Part shown: positions 27,232 through 37,736 of the stretch, in pieces
Layout: each line of letters starts with the position of its first letter
Position numbering within the stretch: the stretch's first letter is position 1
DNA from: Chryseobacterium sp. 7
GTDB taxonomy: Bacteria; Bacteroidota; Bacteroidia; Flavobacteriales; Weeksellaceae
Assembly: GCF_003663845.1 (NCBI RefSeq)
Contig: NZ_RCCA01000001.1
Location: 3,038,001-3,102,000, forward strand
Direction: 5' to 3'
DNA: 64,000 nt
Made by a program: the position numbers and the translations under genes
Notes under the pieces: generated by a model
The model's database searches: none
The model's input: only the letters and a program-made list of their open reading frames with translations
Told to the model about the DNA's origin: nothing

Positions 27232-27600
27232 TTAGTGATTTTTAAAGTTTAACTCTTCAACTTTTGCAAGGCTTGCTTTTTTTTGATCTTCAGAATCTAC
27301 CTGTCCATCAACAAGATTATTAAAGCCCATTGCTTTTTTGGCTCCTCCTATTTCTACCAATTCCACTTCTTTTTCTTCCCCCGGTTCGAAACGCACTGCA
27401 GTACTTGCTACAATATTCAGTCTCTTTCCGAAAGCTTTCTCACGATCAAAGCTCATGGCTTTATTCACTTCGAAAAAATGAAAGTGCGAACCTACCTGAA
27501 TAGGACGGTCTCCTGTGTTTGTTACTCTTATTTTTACAGTTTCTCTGCCTTCATTGCAGACAATTGTACCTTCTTTTACAAAAATTTCTCCTGGTATCAT
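27232..27600 (-). CDS. ureB: Urease beta subunit UreB
   Basis: A 122-residue beta-sheet subunit; [20 protein letters not shown] and [18 protein letters not shown] are conserved UreB motifs. It forms part of the (UreABC)3 trimer and is not fused to UreA, unlike the Helicobacter type. It lies 12 bp after ureA and 1 bp before ureC. Confidence 0.97.
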   Translation of the reverse strand: MIPGEIFVKEGTIVCNEGRETVKIRVTNTGDRPIQVGSHFHFFEVNKAMSFDREKAFGKRLNIVASTAVRFEPGEEKEVELVEIGGAKKAMGFNNLVDGQVDSEDQKKASLAKVEELNFKNH

Positions 27601-27612
27601 GATCAGTAGGTA

Positions 27613-27915
27613 TTAACGGATTGGATTGTGTACGGTTACCAACTTCGTCCCATCCGGAAAAGTTGCTTCTATTTGAACATCGTGGATCATGTCTGCCACG
27701 CCAGGCATCACATCCTCTTTAGTAAGAAGATTAGCACCTTCCTGCATCAGTTCGGCTACTTTCTTCCCGTCCCTTGCGCCTTCAAGCAAGAAATGGCTGA
27801 TGAGTGCTATTGATTCAGGGTAGTTTAATTTAAGGCCTCTTGCCTTTCTTTTCAGCGCGAGTTCGCCTGCCAGAAATAGCATAAGCTTTTCCGTTTCTCT
27901 CGGTGTTAAATGCAT
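27613..27915 (-). CDS. ureA: Urease gamma subunit UreA
   Basis: The family start [20 protein letters not shown] places the ATG at 27915, giving 100 residues; an upstream ATG at 27987 would add 24 unrelated residues and is rejected. It is the first gene of the urease operon and the smallest structural subunit. No exact TAnnTTTG box was found within 150 bp upstream, so the operon promoter is undefined; TACATTTT-like matches are weak. Confidence 0.96.
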   Translation of the reverse strand: MHLTPRETEKLMLFLAGELALKRKARGLKLNYPESIALISHFLLEGARDGKKVAELMQEGANLLTKEDVMPGVADMIHDVQIEATFPDGTKLVTVHNPIR

Positions 27916-28070
27916 AATATTTTTATTTAAAATTGGACAAACAGTATCCGGTTCGCCTCTCCATAAAGGCAAAATAGATATGTTCAAAAATGTAAAATGG
28001 GAAATGATGCTTACAGATCTGTATTAACGTTAATACAAACCATGAGGGATCATTAAAATTAAAAAAAGAA

Positions 28071-28436
28071 TTAGCAGCCAGCTATCTGCAGGCAATGATA
28101 CAAAATATATCTTGGCGCTGTAATATAAGTACGGTTTTGAATGGCCGCAACCTGTGTATTGTAAGTATAGCCTGCAAAGAAATACTGTAACCACTGCTGT
28201 GCAAGAATGGAGTAATCAAATTTCACTTTCTCCCAGTCGTTGGAATCCTGTACGTCCTGTACATCTGAAAAACTGTACATTTCAGGCTGAGTCTGCTGAT
28301 CAGATTTCTGCTGAAGAAGATGAATTTTTGAAAGGATATCAGAATATGGTTGAGCTTTCCCTTTATGTGCAAAAAGACATGCACACAATGCTGAGAAAAA
28401 TATCACAAAAGAGAAAAATAGGACTCTTTTTTTCAT
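28071..28436 (-). CDS. Small exported protein of unknown function
   Basis: A 121-residue protein starting MKKRVLFFSFVIFFSALCAC, with a signal peptide or lipoprotein-like start (cleavage possibly after KGKAQ). The mature part is helical and charged, then aromatic-rich (WLQYFFAGYTYNTQ), ending in CLQIAGC. Two C-terminal cysteines could pair. I do not recognise it. It lies upstream of ureA on the same strand, 150 bp away, without proof of cotranscription. Confidence 0.55.
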   Translation of the reverse strand: MKKRVLFFSFVIFFSALCACLFAHKGKAQPYSDILSKIHLLQQKSDQQTQPEMYSFSDVQDVQDSNDWEKVKFDYSILAQQWLQYFFAGYTYNTQVAAIQNRTYITAPRYILYHCLQIAGC

Positions 28437-28842
28437 ACCTGTTAATAATGATGTAAAAGTAGAACAATCTTATCCCTTCCGCTATCAAAAAAATTATTTA
28501 AAATGTTCAAAATCGCAACAAATGTGAATTTATACAATTTTAACATTCCACTACAAATACCTTATTTACAGCGGTTAATAGCTATTTTTAAACTATGACA
28601 ATTCTTTTATTGTCCTAATTCCTATAATGACAGTAAATGGTAGTATTTTTTTCTCAACCCTAAAAAACAGAACAAATAGATTAATATTTCGTAAAATTTA
28701 TAGTCAAAAAAAACTTATATCCTATTATTTCATTTGTTTTAAGGTTTATTTTACAAAAACATCGTGTATTTTTTCTTTCTTTATAATTATTGTAAATTTG
28801 TATACACATCTTATTAAATTTAATAAAATAATAAAACGTAAT
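28437..28842. other. AT-rich promoter region of pruA
   Basis: About 400 bp between the exported protein and pruA. A frame open from 28627 in front of pruA codes for a Phe/Ile/Tyr-rich, non-conserved sequence and is not taken as coding. The -7 box TAAATTTG lies at 28793-28800. Confidence 0.5.
28793..28800 (+). promoter_or_regulatory. -7 promoter box for pruA
   Basis: TAAATTTG, an exact TAnnTTTG match, 42 bp before the ATG at 28843; no convincing -33 TTG. Confidence 0.5.
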
Positions 28843-30468
28843 ATGTCAAAAGCAATTTCGCAAGTACCATTAGCGGTAAACGAGCCGGTAAATTCATACG
28901 AACCGGGATCTCCGGAAGTAAAAAGCCTTATCGATACATATAAAAAAATGTGGGCTGAAAAGGTGGAAATTCCAATGATCATCAACGGAAAAGAAGTAAA
29001 AACGGATACAAAAGTTCAGCTTCAGTCTCCACAGGATCATGCTCATGATTTCGGATTCTATTACCAGGGTGGTATGCAGCATGTGGATGACGCTATCAAC
29101 GCGGCATTGGCAGCTAAAAAAGAATGGAATGAACTAGGCTGGGAACAACGCGCAGCAATTTTCTTAAAGGCAGCTGATCTTTTAGCAGGTCCTTACAGAG
29201 ATGTGATCAACGCTGCAACCATGATCGGACAGTCTAAGAATGTACACCAGGCTGAGATTGATGCAGCTTGTGAGTTCATCGACTTCTTAAGATTCAATGT
29301 AGAGTTCATGACAGAAATGTATTCTGAGCAGCCAGTTTCTGACAACGGAATCTGGAACCGTGTTGAGTACAGACCATTAGAAGGATTCTGCTTTGCAGTA
29401 ACTCCATTCAACTTTACGGCTATTTCCGGTAACCTTCCAACTTGTATGGCAATGCTAGGTAACGTAGTGGTTTGGAAACCGTCTGACAAGCAGGTATATT
29501 CTGCAAAAGTAATCATGGATGTATTAACAGAAGCGGGTCTTCCTGCCGGGGTTATCAACATGATCTTTACAGATGGTAAAGAAACTGCGGAAAAAGTATT
29601 GGCTCACCGTGATTTCGCTGGTCTTCACTTTACAGGTTCTACAAAAGTATTCCAGGGAATGTGGAAAATGATCGGTGATAATATTCACAATTACAGAACA
29701 TACCCAAGAATTGTTGGAGAAACAGGTGGTAAAGACTTTGTTATTGCTCACCCGTCTGCTAACGTAGAAGCTGTAGCGACTGCATTGGTAAGAGGCGCTT
29801 TCGAATATCAGGGACAAAAATGTTCTGCTGCTTCAAGAGCTTATGTACCAAAATCTCTTTGGGCTGATGTAAAAAAAGTAATGGAAGCTCAGATGAGTAC
29901 AATCAAAGTGGGTTCTCCCGAAGATACTTCTAACTTCGTAAACGCTGTAATCGACAAAAATTCTTTTGAAAAATGTAAAGGATACATTGACAGAGCTAAC
30001 GCTTCAGGTGAAGCTACTGTAGCAATCGGTGGAAAAGTGGATGATTCTAAAGGATGGTTCGTACACCCAACAGTAATTGAAACTACAAATCCTCAATACG
30101 AAAGCATGGTAGAAGAGATCTTCGGTCCAATCCTTTCTGTATTTGTGTATGAAGACCAAGACTGGAAAGAGACTCTTAAATTAGTAGATTCTTCTTCTCC
30201 TTATTCATTGACTGGTTCTGTATTCTCACAAGACCGTTACGCCATCAACGAAGCTTATAAAGCTTTAGAAAATGCATCCGGTAACTTCTATATCAATGAT
30301 AAACCAACTGGTGCCGTAGTAGGTCAGCAGCCTTTCGGTGGTGGTAGAGCTTCAGGAACCAACGATAAAGCAGGTTCTAAAATGAATCTTCTAAGATGGA
30401 CGTCTGTAAGAAGCGTAAAAGAAACGTTTGTTTCTCCAAAGAACTACAAATATCCATACCTAGGGTAA
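28843..30468 (+). CDS. pruA: L-glutamate gamma-semialdehyde (P5C) dehydrogenase
   Basis: From the ATG at 28843 the protein is 541 residues, the usual length of the stand-alone P5C dehydrogenase; the ORF extends upstream but without family similarity. Catalytic Glu293 (IVGETGGKDFV) and Cys327 (YQGQKCSAASR) are present, with the NAD-binding FTGSTKVF. It oxidises glutamate semialdehyde to glutamate in proline breakdown. No proline dehydrogenase gene is adjacent. A G/C hairpin terminator follows. Confidence 0.95.
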   Translation: MSKAISQVPLAVNEPVNSYEPGSPEVKSLIDTYKKMWAEKVEIPMIINGKEVKTDTKVQLQSPQDHAHDFGFYYQGGMQHVDDAINAALAAKKEWNELGWEQRAAIFLKAADLLAGPYRDVINAATMIGQSKNVHQAEIDAACEFIDFLRFNVEFMTEMYSEQPVSDNGIWNRVEYRPLEGFCFAVTPFNFTAISGNLPTCMAMLGNVVVWKPSDKQVYSAKVIMDVLTEAGLPAGVINMIFTDGKETAEKVLAHRDFAGLHFTGSTKVFQGMWKMIGDNIHNYRTYPRIVGETGGKDFVIAHPSANVEAVATALVRGAFEYQGQKCSAASRAYVPKSLWADVKKVMEAQMSTIKVGSPEDTSNFVNAVIDKNSFEKCKGYIDRANASGEATVAIGGKVDDSKGWFVHPTVIETTNPQYESMVEEIFGPILSVFVYEDQDWKETLKLVDSSSPYSLTGSVFSQDRYAINEAYKALENASGNFYINDKPTGAVVGQQPFGGGRASGTNDKAGSKMNLLRWTSVRSVKETFVSPKNYKYPYLG

Positions 30469-30515
30469 TTAATAAGTAATAGGCAATGAGTAATTGTTGT
30501 CTGTTCTATGAATAC

Positions 30516-30546
30516 AGCCTCGGAATTTCGGTTTCGGGGCTTTTTT
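30516..30546 (+). terminator. Terminator of pruA
   Basis: agcctcggaa and gtttcggggct form an imperfect stem followed by six T, about 50 bp after the pruA stop. Confidence 0.6.
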
Positions 30547-30638
30547 AGGGTAATGAGTTCGGGGTACGAGATGCAGCATGCCGGGGTTGGGTTCAAGATT
30601 CAAAGTTTAAGGTTACTTGTAGCCAGAAATTACACTTT

Positions 30639-30678
30639 TACTCCAATACTCCAATACTCTAATACTCTAATACTCTCT
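30639..30678. repeat. 8-bp tandem repeat, five units
   Basis: Units tactccaa, tactccaa, tactctaa, tactctaa and tactctct run head to tail. The same 8-bp periodicity and pyrimidine bias occur at 19943-19974. It lies in the 355-bp gap after pruA, which otherwise holds only the terminator. Confidence 0.75.
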
Positions 30679-30824
30679 AACATTTATCCCCCTACATACT
30701 AATCCCTAAAACCTGCTACCTAACATCTTTTAACAAACTTTACCGATATTTTACAACTCTGTCTACCTTATTAGGAATAATTGTTGATTTTTTTATTGAT
30801 ATAACACCCCCAAAATAGAATAGT

Positions 30825-31046
30825 ATGAAAAAGTTATTGCTAGCAACCGTTGGAATAGGAATATTTGCGGTGAGCTGTGGAACCAAAGAATCGACAATGT
30901 CTACAAGTAGCCGGGACTCAGCAACGGTAGAGAACACACAGAAAAGTGCATTACCTGCCACTACTGATACAATGACTACTAAAATGACGAATCCTGACAG
31001 TATCAAGATGAAAAAGGATTCTATGGTAACAACTCCTGTCAAATAG
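30825..31046 (+). CDS. Small Ser/Thr-rich lipoprotein
   Basis: A 73-residue protein starting MKKLLLATVGIGIFAVSC, with lipobox Cys18. The mature 56 residues are low-complexity and rich in Ser, Thr, Met and Lys (DSATVENTQKSALPATTDTM). No motif is recognised. A second small lipoprotein with a similar tail lies 240 bp downstream. A strong terminator follows at 31076-31108. Confidence 0.65.
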   Translation: MKKLLLATVGIGIFAVSCGTKESTMSTSSRDSATVENTQKSALPATTDTMTTKMTNPDSIKMKKDSMVTTPVK

Positions 31047-31075
31047 TAATTTATAAACATTCAATCTAAAAAAGG

Positions 31076-31108
31076 AAATCTGCAGATGAAAGCTCTGCAG
31101 ATTTTTTT
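31076..31108 (+). terminator. Intrinsic terminator
   Basis: aaatctgcaga pairs with tctgcagattt, followed by a run of T, 30 bp after the small lipoprotein stop. Confidence 0.85.
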
Positions 31109-31288
31109 GAATAATGTGGAATATATTTCGATTGATGGCCGAAACAAGGCCAGTAGATGATATTTTATATTTAAAGTAGCCCAAACCCACTCCACTCCTA
31201 TTGAATTCAGATATTTAAGGAATATCTTTTATCTTTTATCTTATAAATCCTTATATTTGATTAAAACCAAACATTAAAATTGACTATT

Positions 31289-31498
31289 ATGAAAAAATTA
31301 TGGATAGGAGCCGTTCTTGGACTTCTTTTTCTTGGAAGCTGTGCTCAAAACAAAGAAAAAAGAGAAGAGTATAAAGATGCTCACGACAAAGATTCATTAA
31401 GAAACAGAATGGGAGATTCTGCTGTAGCCAACTCCATCCCTTCTCCCGCAGCCACTGATACTTCAAAAGTAAAAACAGACAGTACGAAAGTTAAATAA
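31289..31498 (+). CDS. Small lipoprotein
   Basis: From the ATG at 31289 a 69-residue protein: MKKLWIGAVLGLLFLGSC with lipobox Cys18, then a charged segment (QNKEKREEYKDAHDKDSLRNR) and a tail TDTSKVKTDSTKVK that echoes the tail of the preceding lipoprotein. It may be a distant paralogue; function unknown. A TTG start at 31280 is not preferred. A hairpin (31504-31529) follows. Confidence 0.65.
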   Translation: MKKLWIGAVLGLLFLGSCAQNKEKREEYKDAHDKDSLRNRMGDSAVANSIPSPAATDTSKVKTDSTKVK

Positions 31499-31503
31499 AA
31501 TCA

Positions 31504-31529
31504 CAAATCCACAGACTTCTGTGGATTTG
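31504..31529 (+). terminator. Hairpin after the second small lipoprotein
   Basis: caaatccacag and ctgtggatttg form an 11-bp perfect stem with a 4-nt loop five bp after the stop; only a weak A/T tail follows, so termination strength is uncertain. Confidence 0.5.
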
Positions 31530-31539
31530 CACTTAAAAA

Positions 31540-31902
31540 AACTTGACTGAAAAAAAACCGGGCAATCAACCCCGATTATGGGATGTTATACATATTCTGA
31601 CAGAATATTCTTTTAAAGATAAAAATGGGAACAACAGTTATTTCAATAATGAAATAGATCTGCGTTTTATATGCTAATTTTCATGGCTTGTTTTTTCAGC
31701 TTAGGAATTGGATATTCTTACGGTGTAGCTTATTTTGAAGAAAGAATAATCCTTCAAAAAAATAAAAGAGATAAGCTGTAGTACGATGGTGTTTCTTTCC
31801 CTAAAACTGGCGCAAATATAGGACAGCAAAGACTTTCTTTAAAATAATAGGATGTTCATTTTCGTGAAAATGGCAAGATAGAATTCAAAATATCCTCTCT
31901 TT
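31540..31902. other. Non-coding gap with a possible gene remnant
   Basis: Contains a short frame at about 31684-31782 (MACFFSLGIGYSYGVAYF...) that has no ribosome-binding context and looks like a decayed gene or chance ORF. A 19-bp imperfect inverted repeat (31854-31872 with 31906-31924) overlaps the end of the next gene and may terminate it. Confidence 0.35.
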
Positions 31903-33531
31903 TTAATCATTTTCGGGAAAATGAACATTTTTATCTGATTGGTTTTCAGCATCAAGATATTTAATATAGGCTGACGGAGAATAGTCGGTAACCGCCTTAA
32001 AGACTGCAGCAAACTTGCTGTGAGAAGAAAAGCCGCACTCATCGGCAAGAATACTTATTTTATACTGCCTGTACTTTTCATCATTAATCAGTTTATCTAC
32101 AATATAATTGATTCTTAAACGGTTAATGTATGTTTTAAAATCTGCACTTTTATGCTGATTAATTACATAAGACAGATATTTTGTATTGGTATTCAGCTCT
32201 CCTGCAAGAAAAGACAGGGACATTCCTTTATTGTTATAAAGATTACCTTTTTCAAAATCTTCAAGCAGTTCAAGTAATTTTAGTTCCGTTTCCGAGGTCA
32301 TCAGAGAATCATTTCTCCGGCGGTCTGCTTCAGAGTCTTTTTCGTCAATTTCTTCCACAGATATATTGGAGAATTCAGCATTGTCAAATCCTTTCACAGG
32401 ATAAGGTGTCCTGCTTCTGATCATATTTAACTGAGCTCTTATGATATTTCTAAATCTGGAACGTTGCTTTTTTTGTTTGAATCTAAAGAAAACCAACAAT
32501 CCAACTAATGAAGTAAACAAAATAATAATTGTGGTATTCTTTATCAGGTTCATATGACTGTCTTTTTTACCGGACTTCCCTTTTGAACCATCTAAACCCT
32601 TTCCTGCAAAACTTTGGTTACGGGCCGCAATGCTGTCGTAAGTGCGAACATATTTCACAGCATATAAAGAGGCTTTATAGTTATCTCCGGTTCCCTCGTA
32701 ATAATCATTGATATTGGAATATACGGCTTTCTTCAGCCTAAGACTTCGGGATGTATCGGCTATTTTTTCTGCTTTTTTGAGGTATAATTCGGCATCTTTC
32801 CAGTTTTTCTGTTTCAGGCGGATTCCTCCCAGCCCGTTGTAGATCAGTCCCAATGTACAGCTTGTGCCATTAAGCAATCTTTCTGCTTTTTTATAATAAT
32901 TTTCAGAAGCATTATAATCATTAAGTTTAAAATAAACATCTCCCAAAACCTGATAAGAAGCAGCAGACGTTTTATTTTCACCGCTGGTATTTATTTTTTC
33001 AAAATATTTCAGGGAAGATTCAATGTATCGTATTGCATTGGAATAATTCCCCAGCTCCATTTCATAGAAAGCCATTTCCTGGTTCAAAAGCCCTGCCGCT
33101 TCATTACTTTTTTGAAAATCGGAAATCCTGCCGGAAGCTTCCAGCCCTTTTACAATGTATTTTTTGGATCTTTCATATAACCCTACCTGTCTATATTGTC
33201 TCGCAAGTAATCTTGTTACCACAGCCATCCATTCCGGATCATTAATCTGGTTGATCACCGAGTGGGCATTTTCGCTGTAACAAATTGCTTTTTTCAGTTC
33301 ACCGGCATGATGATAAAGCTCAGAGGAAAGGACAAGACATTTTATCTTTTCGGAAGGCTGCTGTGCATTCATATAAAGAGAATCTGCTGTTTTGATTGCT
33401 TTGGGCAAATCTTTATAAGCAGTAACGGAAGAAGTCTTTTCACAGATCAGATCAAAGCTGTTTTTTTTCTGTGCAGATATGGGGACTGCTGTTATCAGCA
33501 AAAACAAAAGTTTCAGTAGATTATTAGACAT
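31903..33531 (-). CDS. TPR sensor with membrane helix and AraC DNA-binding domain
   Basis: From the ATG at 33531 a 542-residue protein: signal peptide (MSNNLLKLLFLLITAVPISAQ), tetratricopeptide-like repeats (about 50-310; LGDVYFKLNDYNASENYYKKAERLL and similar), a transmembrane helix (about 330-350, TTIIILFTSLVGLLVFF) and a C-terminal AraC HTH (about 430-530, LAGELNTNTKYLSYVINQH, ISILADECGFSSHSKFAAVFK). The TPRs would be periplasmic and the HTH cytoplasmic, so this is a one-protein transmembrane regulator of a type common in Flavobacteriia. Target unknown. The ATG at 33582 adds 17 non-signal residues and is rejected. Confidence 0.85.
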   Translation of the reverse strand: MSNNLLKLLFLLITAVPISAQKKNSFDLICEKTSSVTAYKDLPKAIKTADSLYMNAQQPSEKIKCLVLSSELYHHAGELKKAICYSENAHSVINQINDPEWMAVVTRLLARQYRQVGLYERSKKYIVKGLEASGRISDFQKSNEAAGLLNQEMAFYEMELGNYSNAIRYIESSLKYFEKINTSGENKTSAASYQVLGDVYFKLNDYNASENYYKKAERLLNGTSCTLGLIYNGLGGIRLKQKNWKDAELYLKKAEKIADTSRSLRLKKAVYSNINDYYEGTGDNYKASLYAVKYVRTYDSIAARNQSFAGKGLDGSKGKSGKKDSHMNLIKNTTIIILFTSLVGLLVFFRFKQKKQRSRFRNIIRAQLNMIRSRTPYPVKGFDNAEFSNISVEEIDEKDSEADRRRNDSLMTSETELKLLELLEDFEKGNLYNNKGMSLSFLAGELNTNTKYLSYVINQHKSADFKTYINRLRINYIVDKLINDEKYRQYKISILADECGFSSHSKFAAVFKAVTDYSPSAYIKYLDAENQSDKNVHFPEND

Positions 33532-33805
33532 GGAAAAATAAATTATTATTTTTATTCTATAATAATTCATCATTATTTTCACTGGGTGTCTTTTTGTTTT
33601 TTACAAAACTAGTGATATTTTATTTTTTATTAAAATATTATATTGAAATTTAACTATTTAACTAAAAATAGTCATTTACGTTAATTTTAATAATTACACC
33701 AAAACAATACATGATTATCTTTCACATCACCCTATTTCTGTTTTAAAACTAATGTTACGGTATAATTATTTTCAATATGAACGGCTCATGTGCCATCATA
33801 TTTAT

Positions 33806-33813
33806 TACATTTG
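33806..33813 (+). promoter_or_regulatory. -7 promoter box for the thioredoxin-like gene
   Basis: TACATTTG, an exact consensus match 20 bp before the ATG at 33833. The rest of the 300-bp gap from 33532 is AT-rich with no feature seen. Confidence 0.5.
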
Positions 33814-33832
33814 CAGGGAATAAAAAGTTTTT

Positions 33833-34993
33833 ATGAAAAAAATAGCCATACTTTCCACAATCTTTATAGGGGCCCTTGCCTGGGCACAGGGAATTAAGTT
33901 TGAAGACGGCAACTTTGCCTCTATCCTTGCTAAAGCAAAAAAAGAAAAAAAACTTGTCTTTATAGATGCATATGCTTCATGGTGCGGACCTTGTAAACTG
34001 ATGGTAAAAAATATTTTCCCGCTTCAGTCAGTAGGAGATTATTATAATTCTCACTTCATCAACGCTAAAATTGACATGGAAAAAGGAGAAGGAATAGAGC
34101 TTGCTAAAAAATATAATGTAAAAGCATTCCCAACTTACCTTTTCATTGATGGGAATGGTGAAGCAGTACACAGAACACTGGGATATGTGGAAGAAAAAGA
34201 CTTCATCCAGTTTGCAAAAGATGCTGAAGATCCTAACAAAAGAGTGACTTCTTTGAAAGAGCAGTTTGAAAAAGGAGAAAAAGATCCTGAGTTTTTAAAG
34301 AATCTTGCCGGGCTTACCATGTACAATGATGCTGATTTTGCTGGTAAGGTGATGAACCGTTATTTTCAGCAAAAGCCTACTTTAGATCAGGAAGATGTTC
34401 AGATGCTTCTTTCAGGAGTACAAACTACAGACAGCCCTTTGTATAAGATTTTTCAGGATAAAAAAGCTGATATCGTTAAATTCTTTCCTGAGGATAAGTA
34501 CGAAAAATTCGACAAGAATATAAAGCTGAACACTGTTTCTAAAAAGGCATATAATCCGGATACTAAAAAATGGGATGATGCTTATTTCATGGCCGAAGCT
34601 CAGAAGTTTCTGACTAAGGAAGAAGCTGACAAGGTCTTAAAAAGAATGAAAGCCAACAGAGCTTTAAAGAATAAAGATATTCCTGAGTATGAAAAACTAG
34701 CTCTTGATCTTTACAAAGATTATTCTGCTGCAGGTTCTGAAGAACTGAATTCTCTTGCGTGGAATTTCTTTGAAAATGTAAGCAATAAAACTTCTCTGGA
34801 AAAAGCAATTGCATGGGCACAGGAATCTGTAAAAAAAGATCAGAATTTTGCCAATACAGATACTTTAGCCAATCTTTATAATAAAGTAGGCGATAAGAAA
34901 AATGCAAAAATGTGGGCGGAAAAGTCTATTGAACTGGCAAAAAGCACAGGACAGGATTCTTCTGACACAGAAAAATTATTGAAGAGTCTTTAA
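33833..34993 (+). CDS. Exported thioredoxin-fold protein with helical C-terminus
   Basis: A 386-residue protein: signal peptide (1-19, GALAWAQ), a thioredoxin domain (about 20-135) with the active site WCGPCK (about 51-56) and cis-proline FPTY, then about 250 residues of helical, TPR-like sequence ending KNAKMWAEKSIELAKSTG. It probably acts in periplasmic disulfide or redox homeostasis. It stands alone and ends in a strong terminator. Confidence 0.85.
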   Translation: MKKIAILSTIFIGALAWAQGIKFEDGNFASILAKAKKEKKLVFIDAYASWCGPCKLMVKNIFPLQSVGDYYNSHFINAKIDMEKGEGIELAKKYNVKAFPTYLFIDGNGEAVHRTLGYVEEKDFIQFAKDAEDPNKRVTSLKEQFEKGEKDPEFLKNLAGLTMYNDADFAGKVMNRYFQQKPTLDQEDVQMLLSGVQTTDSPLYKIFQDKKADIVKFFPEDKYEKFDKNIKLNTVSKKAYNPDTKKWDDAYFMAEAQKFLTKEEADKVLKRMKANRALKNKDIPEYEKLALDLYKDYSAAGSEELNSLAWNFFENVSNKTSLEKAIAWAQESVKKDQNFANTDTLANLYNKVGDKKNAKMWAEKSIELAKSTGQDSSDTEKLLKSL

Positions 34994-35014
34994 TAGATAC
35001 TATAAAAAAATTAG

Positions 35015-35046
35015 ATCCCGCAGAACAGAAGTTCTGCGGGATTTTT
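35015..35046 (+). terminator. Intrinsic terminator of the thioredoxin-like gene
   Basis: atcccgcagaac pairs with gttctgcgggat around a 4-nt loop, followed by T5. Confidence 0.9.
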
Positions 35047-35170
35047 AATTGTATGATTGAATTAACCCCTTAAAATTTTTTTGAATTTTCGCTACCTTCT
35101 CCATTGGAGGGGAACTCTCACGTATTCAATGTATTTCAATAAGCTATTAACCTTATTGTCTTTTCACTCA

Positions 35171-36193
35171 TTAATATTCAAAAAGAACGCTTCCCCATGT
35201 AAATCCGCTTCCGAAAGCTGAAAGAAGTACAAGGTCTCCTCTCTTTATCTTACCTTGCTCAATTGCTTCACTTAAAGCAATTGGAATAGACGCAGCTGTG
35301 GTATTTCCGTATTTCTGAATATTATTGAAGACTTTTTCGTTCGGTAATCCGAATTTTTCCTGTACAAACTGAGCAATTCTAAGGTTCGCCTGATGTGGAA
35401 TGAACATATCAAGGTCTTCAATTGTTTTTCCAGCTTTGTTCAGAGCTTCCATCATGGTTTCCGGGAATCTTGTTACCGCGTGTTTGAATACGAAGTTTCC
35501 ATTCATGATAGGATAAACTTCTTTATTGGTAACATTCTCCGGTTCTTTTCTCATTCTGTCACTCCATCCGAATTTTGAACCCGGAAACTGAGTACAAAGC
35601 TCATCTGCATATTTTCCTTCAGAATGCATATTCATCGCTAAAATATCACCTGCATTTTCATCTTCTGTTGCAGAAAGGACTACAGCTCCTGCTCCATCCC
35701 CAAAGATTACAGAAACCCCTCTTCCTTCATCAGAAAAATCCAATCCAAAAGAATGAACCTCCGCTCCTACAACAAGAATATTTTTATAAGTACCTGATTT
35801 AATAAATGCATTTGCCACACTCATAGAATATACAAATCCTGAACACTGATTTCTCACGTCCAATGCTCCAATTGTATCACACCCCAACATATCCTGAAGC
35901 AAAACACCACAACCAGGAAAATAATAATCCGGCGATAAAGTTGCGAAAACAATATAATCGATATCTTTTGAGGTAAGACCAGCATTCTGAATCGCTTTTT
36001 CTGCAGCTTTAAAACCTAAATAAGCACTGGTTTCCTGAGAGTCATTTCTATTTTTTCTGTGTCTTCTTTCCTTGATACCTGTCCTTTCTGTGATCCATTC
36101 GTCATTGGTCGTCATTAGTTTTGATAAATCGTCATTTGTAACGACGTTATCTGGAACATAAAATCCTACCCCTTTTATGGTACTTTTAATCAT
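35171..36193 (-). CDS. 3-oxoacyl-ACP synthase III (KAS III) family enzyme
   Basis: From the ATG at 36193 a 340-residue enzyme with the full thiolase-fold triad: Cys117 (RNQCSGF), His267 (IPHQANLR) and Asn297 (YGNTTAAS). It condenses an acyl-CoA with malonyl-ACP to start fatty-acid or a related lipid chain. Flavobacteria carry several such paralogues, so the symbol fabH is not asserted. A TTG start at 36214 falls in the promoter box. The IS5-type element begins 38 bp upstream of the ATG. Confidence 0.92.
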   Translation of the reverse strand: MIKSTIKGVGFYVPDNVVTNDDLSKLMTTNDEWITERTGIKERRHRKNRNDSQETSAYLGFKAAEKAIQNAGLTSKDIDYIVFATLSPDYYFPGCGVLLQDMLGCDTIGALDVRNQCSGFVYSMSVANAFIKSGTYKNILVVGAEVHSFGLDFSDEGRGVSVIFGDGAGAVVLSATEDENAGDILAMNMHSEGKYADELCTQFPGSKFGWSDRMRKEPENVTNKEVYPIMNGNFVFKHAVTRFPETMMEALNKAGKTIEDLDMFIPHQANLRIAQFVQEKFGLPNEKVFNNIQKYGNTTAASIPIALSEAIEQGKIKRGDLVLLSAFGSGFTWGSVLFEY

Positions 36194-36211
36194 ATAGTTT
36201 TTTAATTTTGG

Positions 36212-36219
36212 CAAAGATA
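36212..36219 (-). promoter_or_regulatory. -7 promoter box of the KAS III gene
   Basis: TATCTTTG on the minus strand, exact consensus, 18 bp before the ATG. The insertion sequence starts only 11 bp further upstream, so a normally spaced -33 element would fall inside the IS end. Confidence 0.55.
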
Positions 36220-36224
36220 AAACT

Positions 36225-37700
<1,476 letters not shown>

Positions 37701-37736
37701 ATACATACTTTTTCAAAATATTAGTATTTTTACTTT

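Noticed and set aside
27916..27987. Longer UreA start
   Set aside because: The added 24 residues ([14 protein letters not shown]...) are not part of UreA; the family starts MHLTPRE at 27915.
28627..28842. N-terminal extension of pruA in the same frame
   Set aside because: The 72 extra residues are Phe/Ile/Tyr-rich with no family match, and an exact promoter box lies within them; the conserved start is at 28843.
31684..31782. Possible small gene MACFFSLGIGYSYG...
   Set aside because: No ribosome-binding site, no conserved motif and poor context; noted only as a possible remnant.
36194..36214. TTG start of the KAS III gene
   Set aside because: The TTG is part of the TATCTTTG promoter box; the family start MIKSTIKGVG is at 36193.
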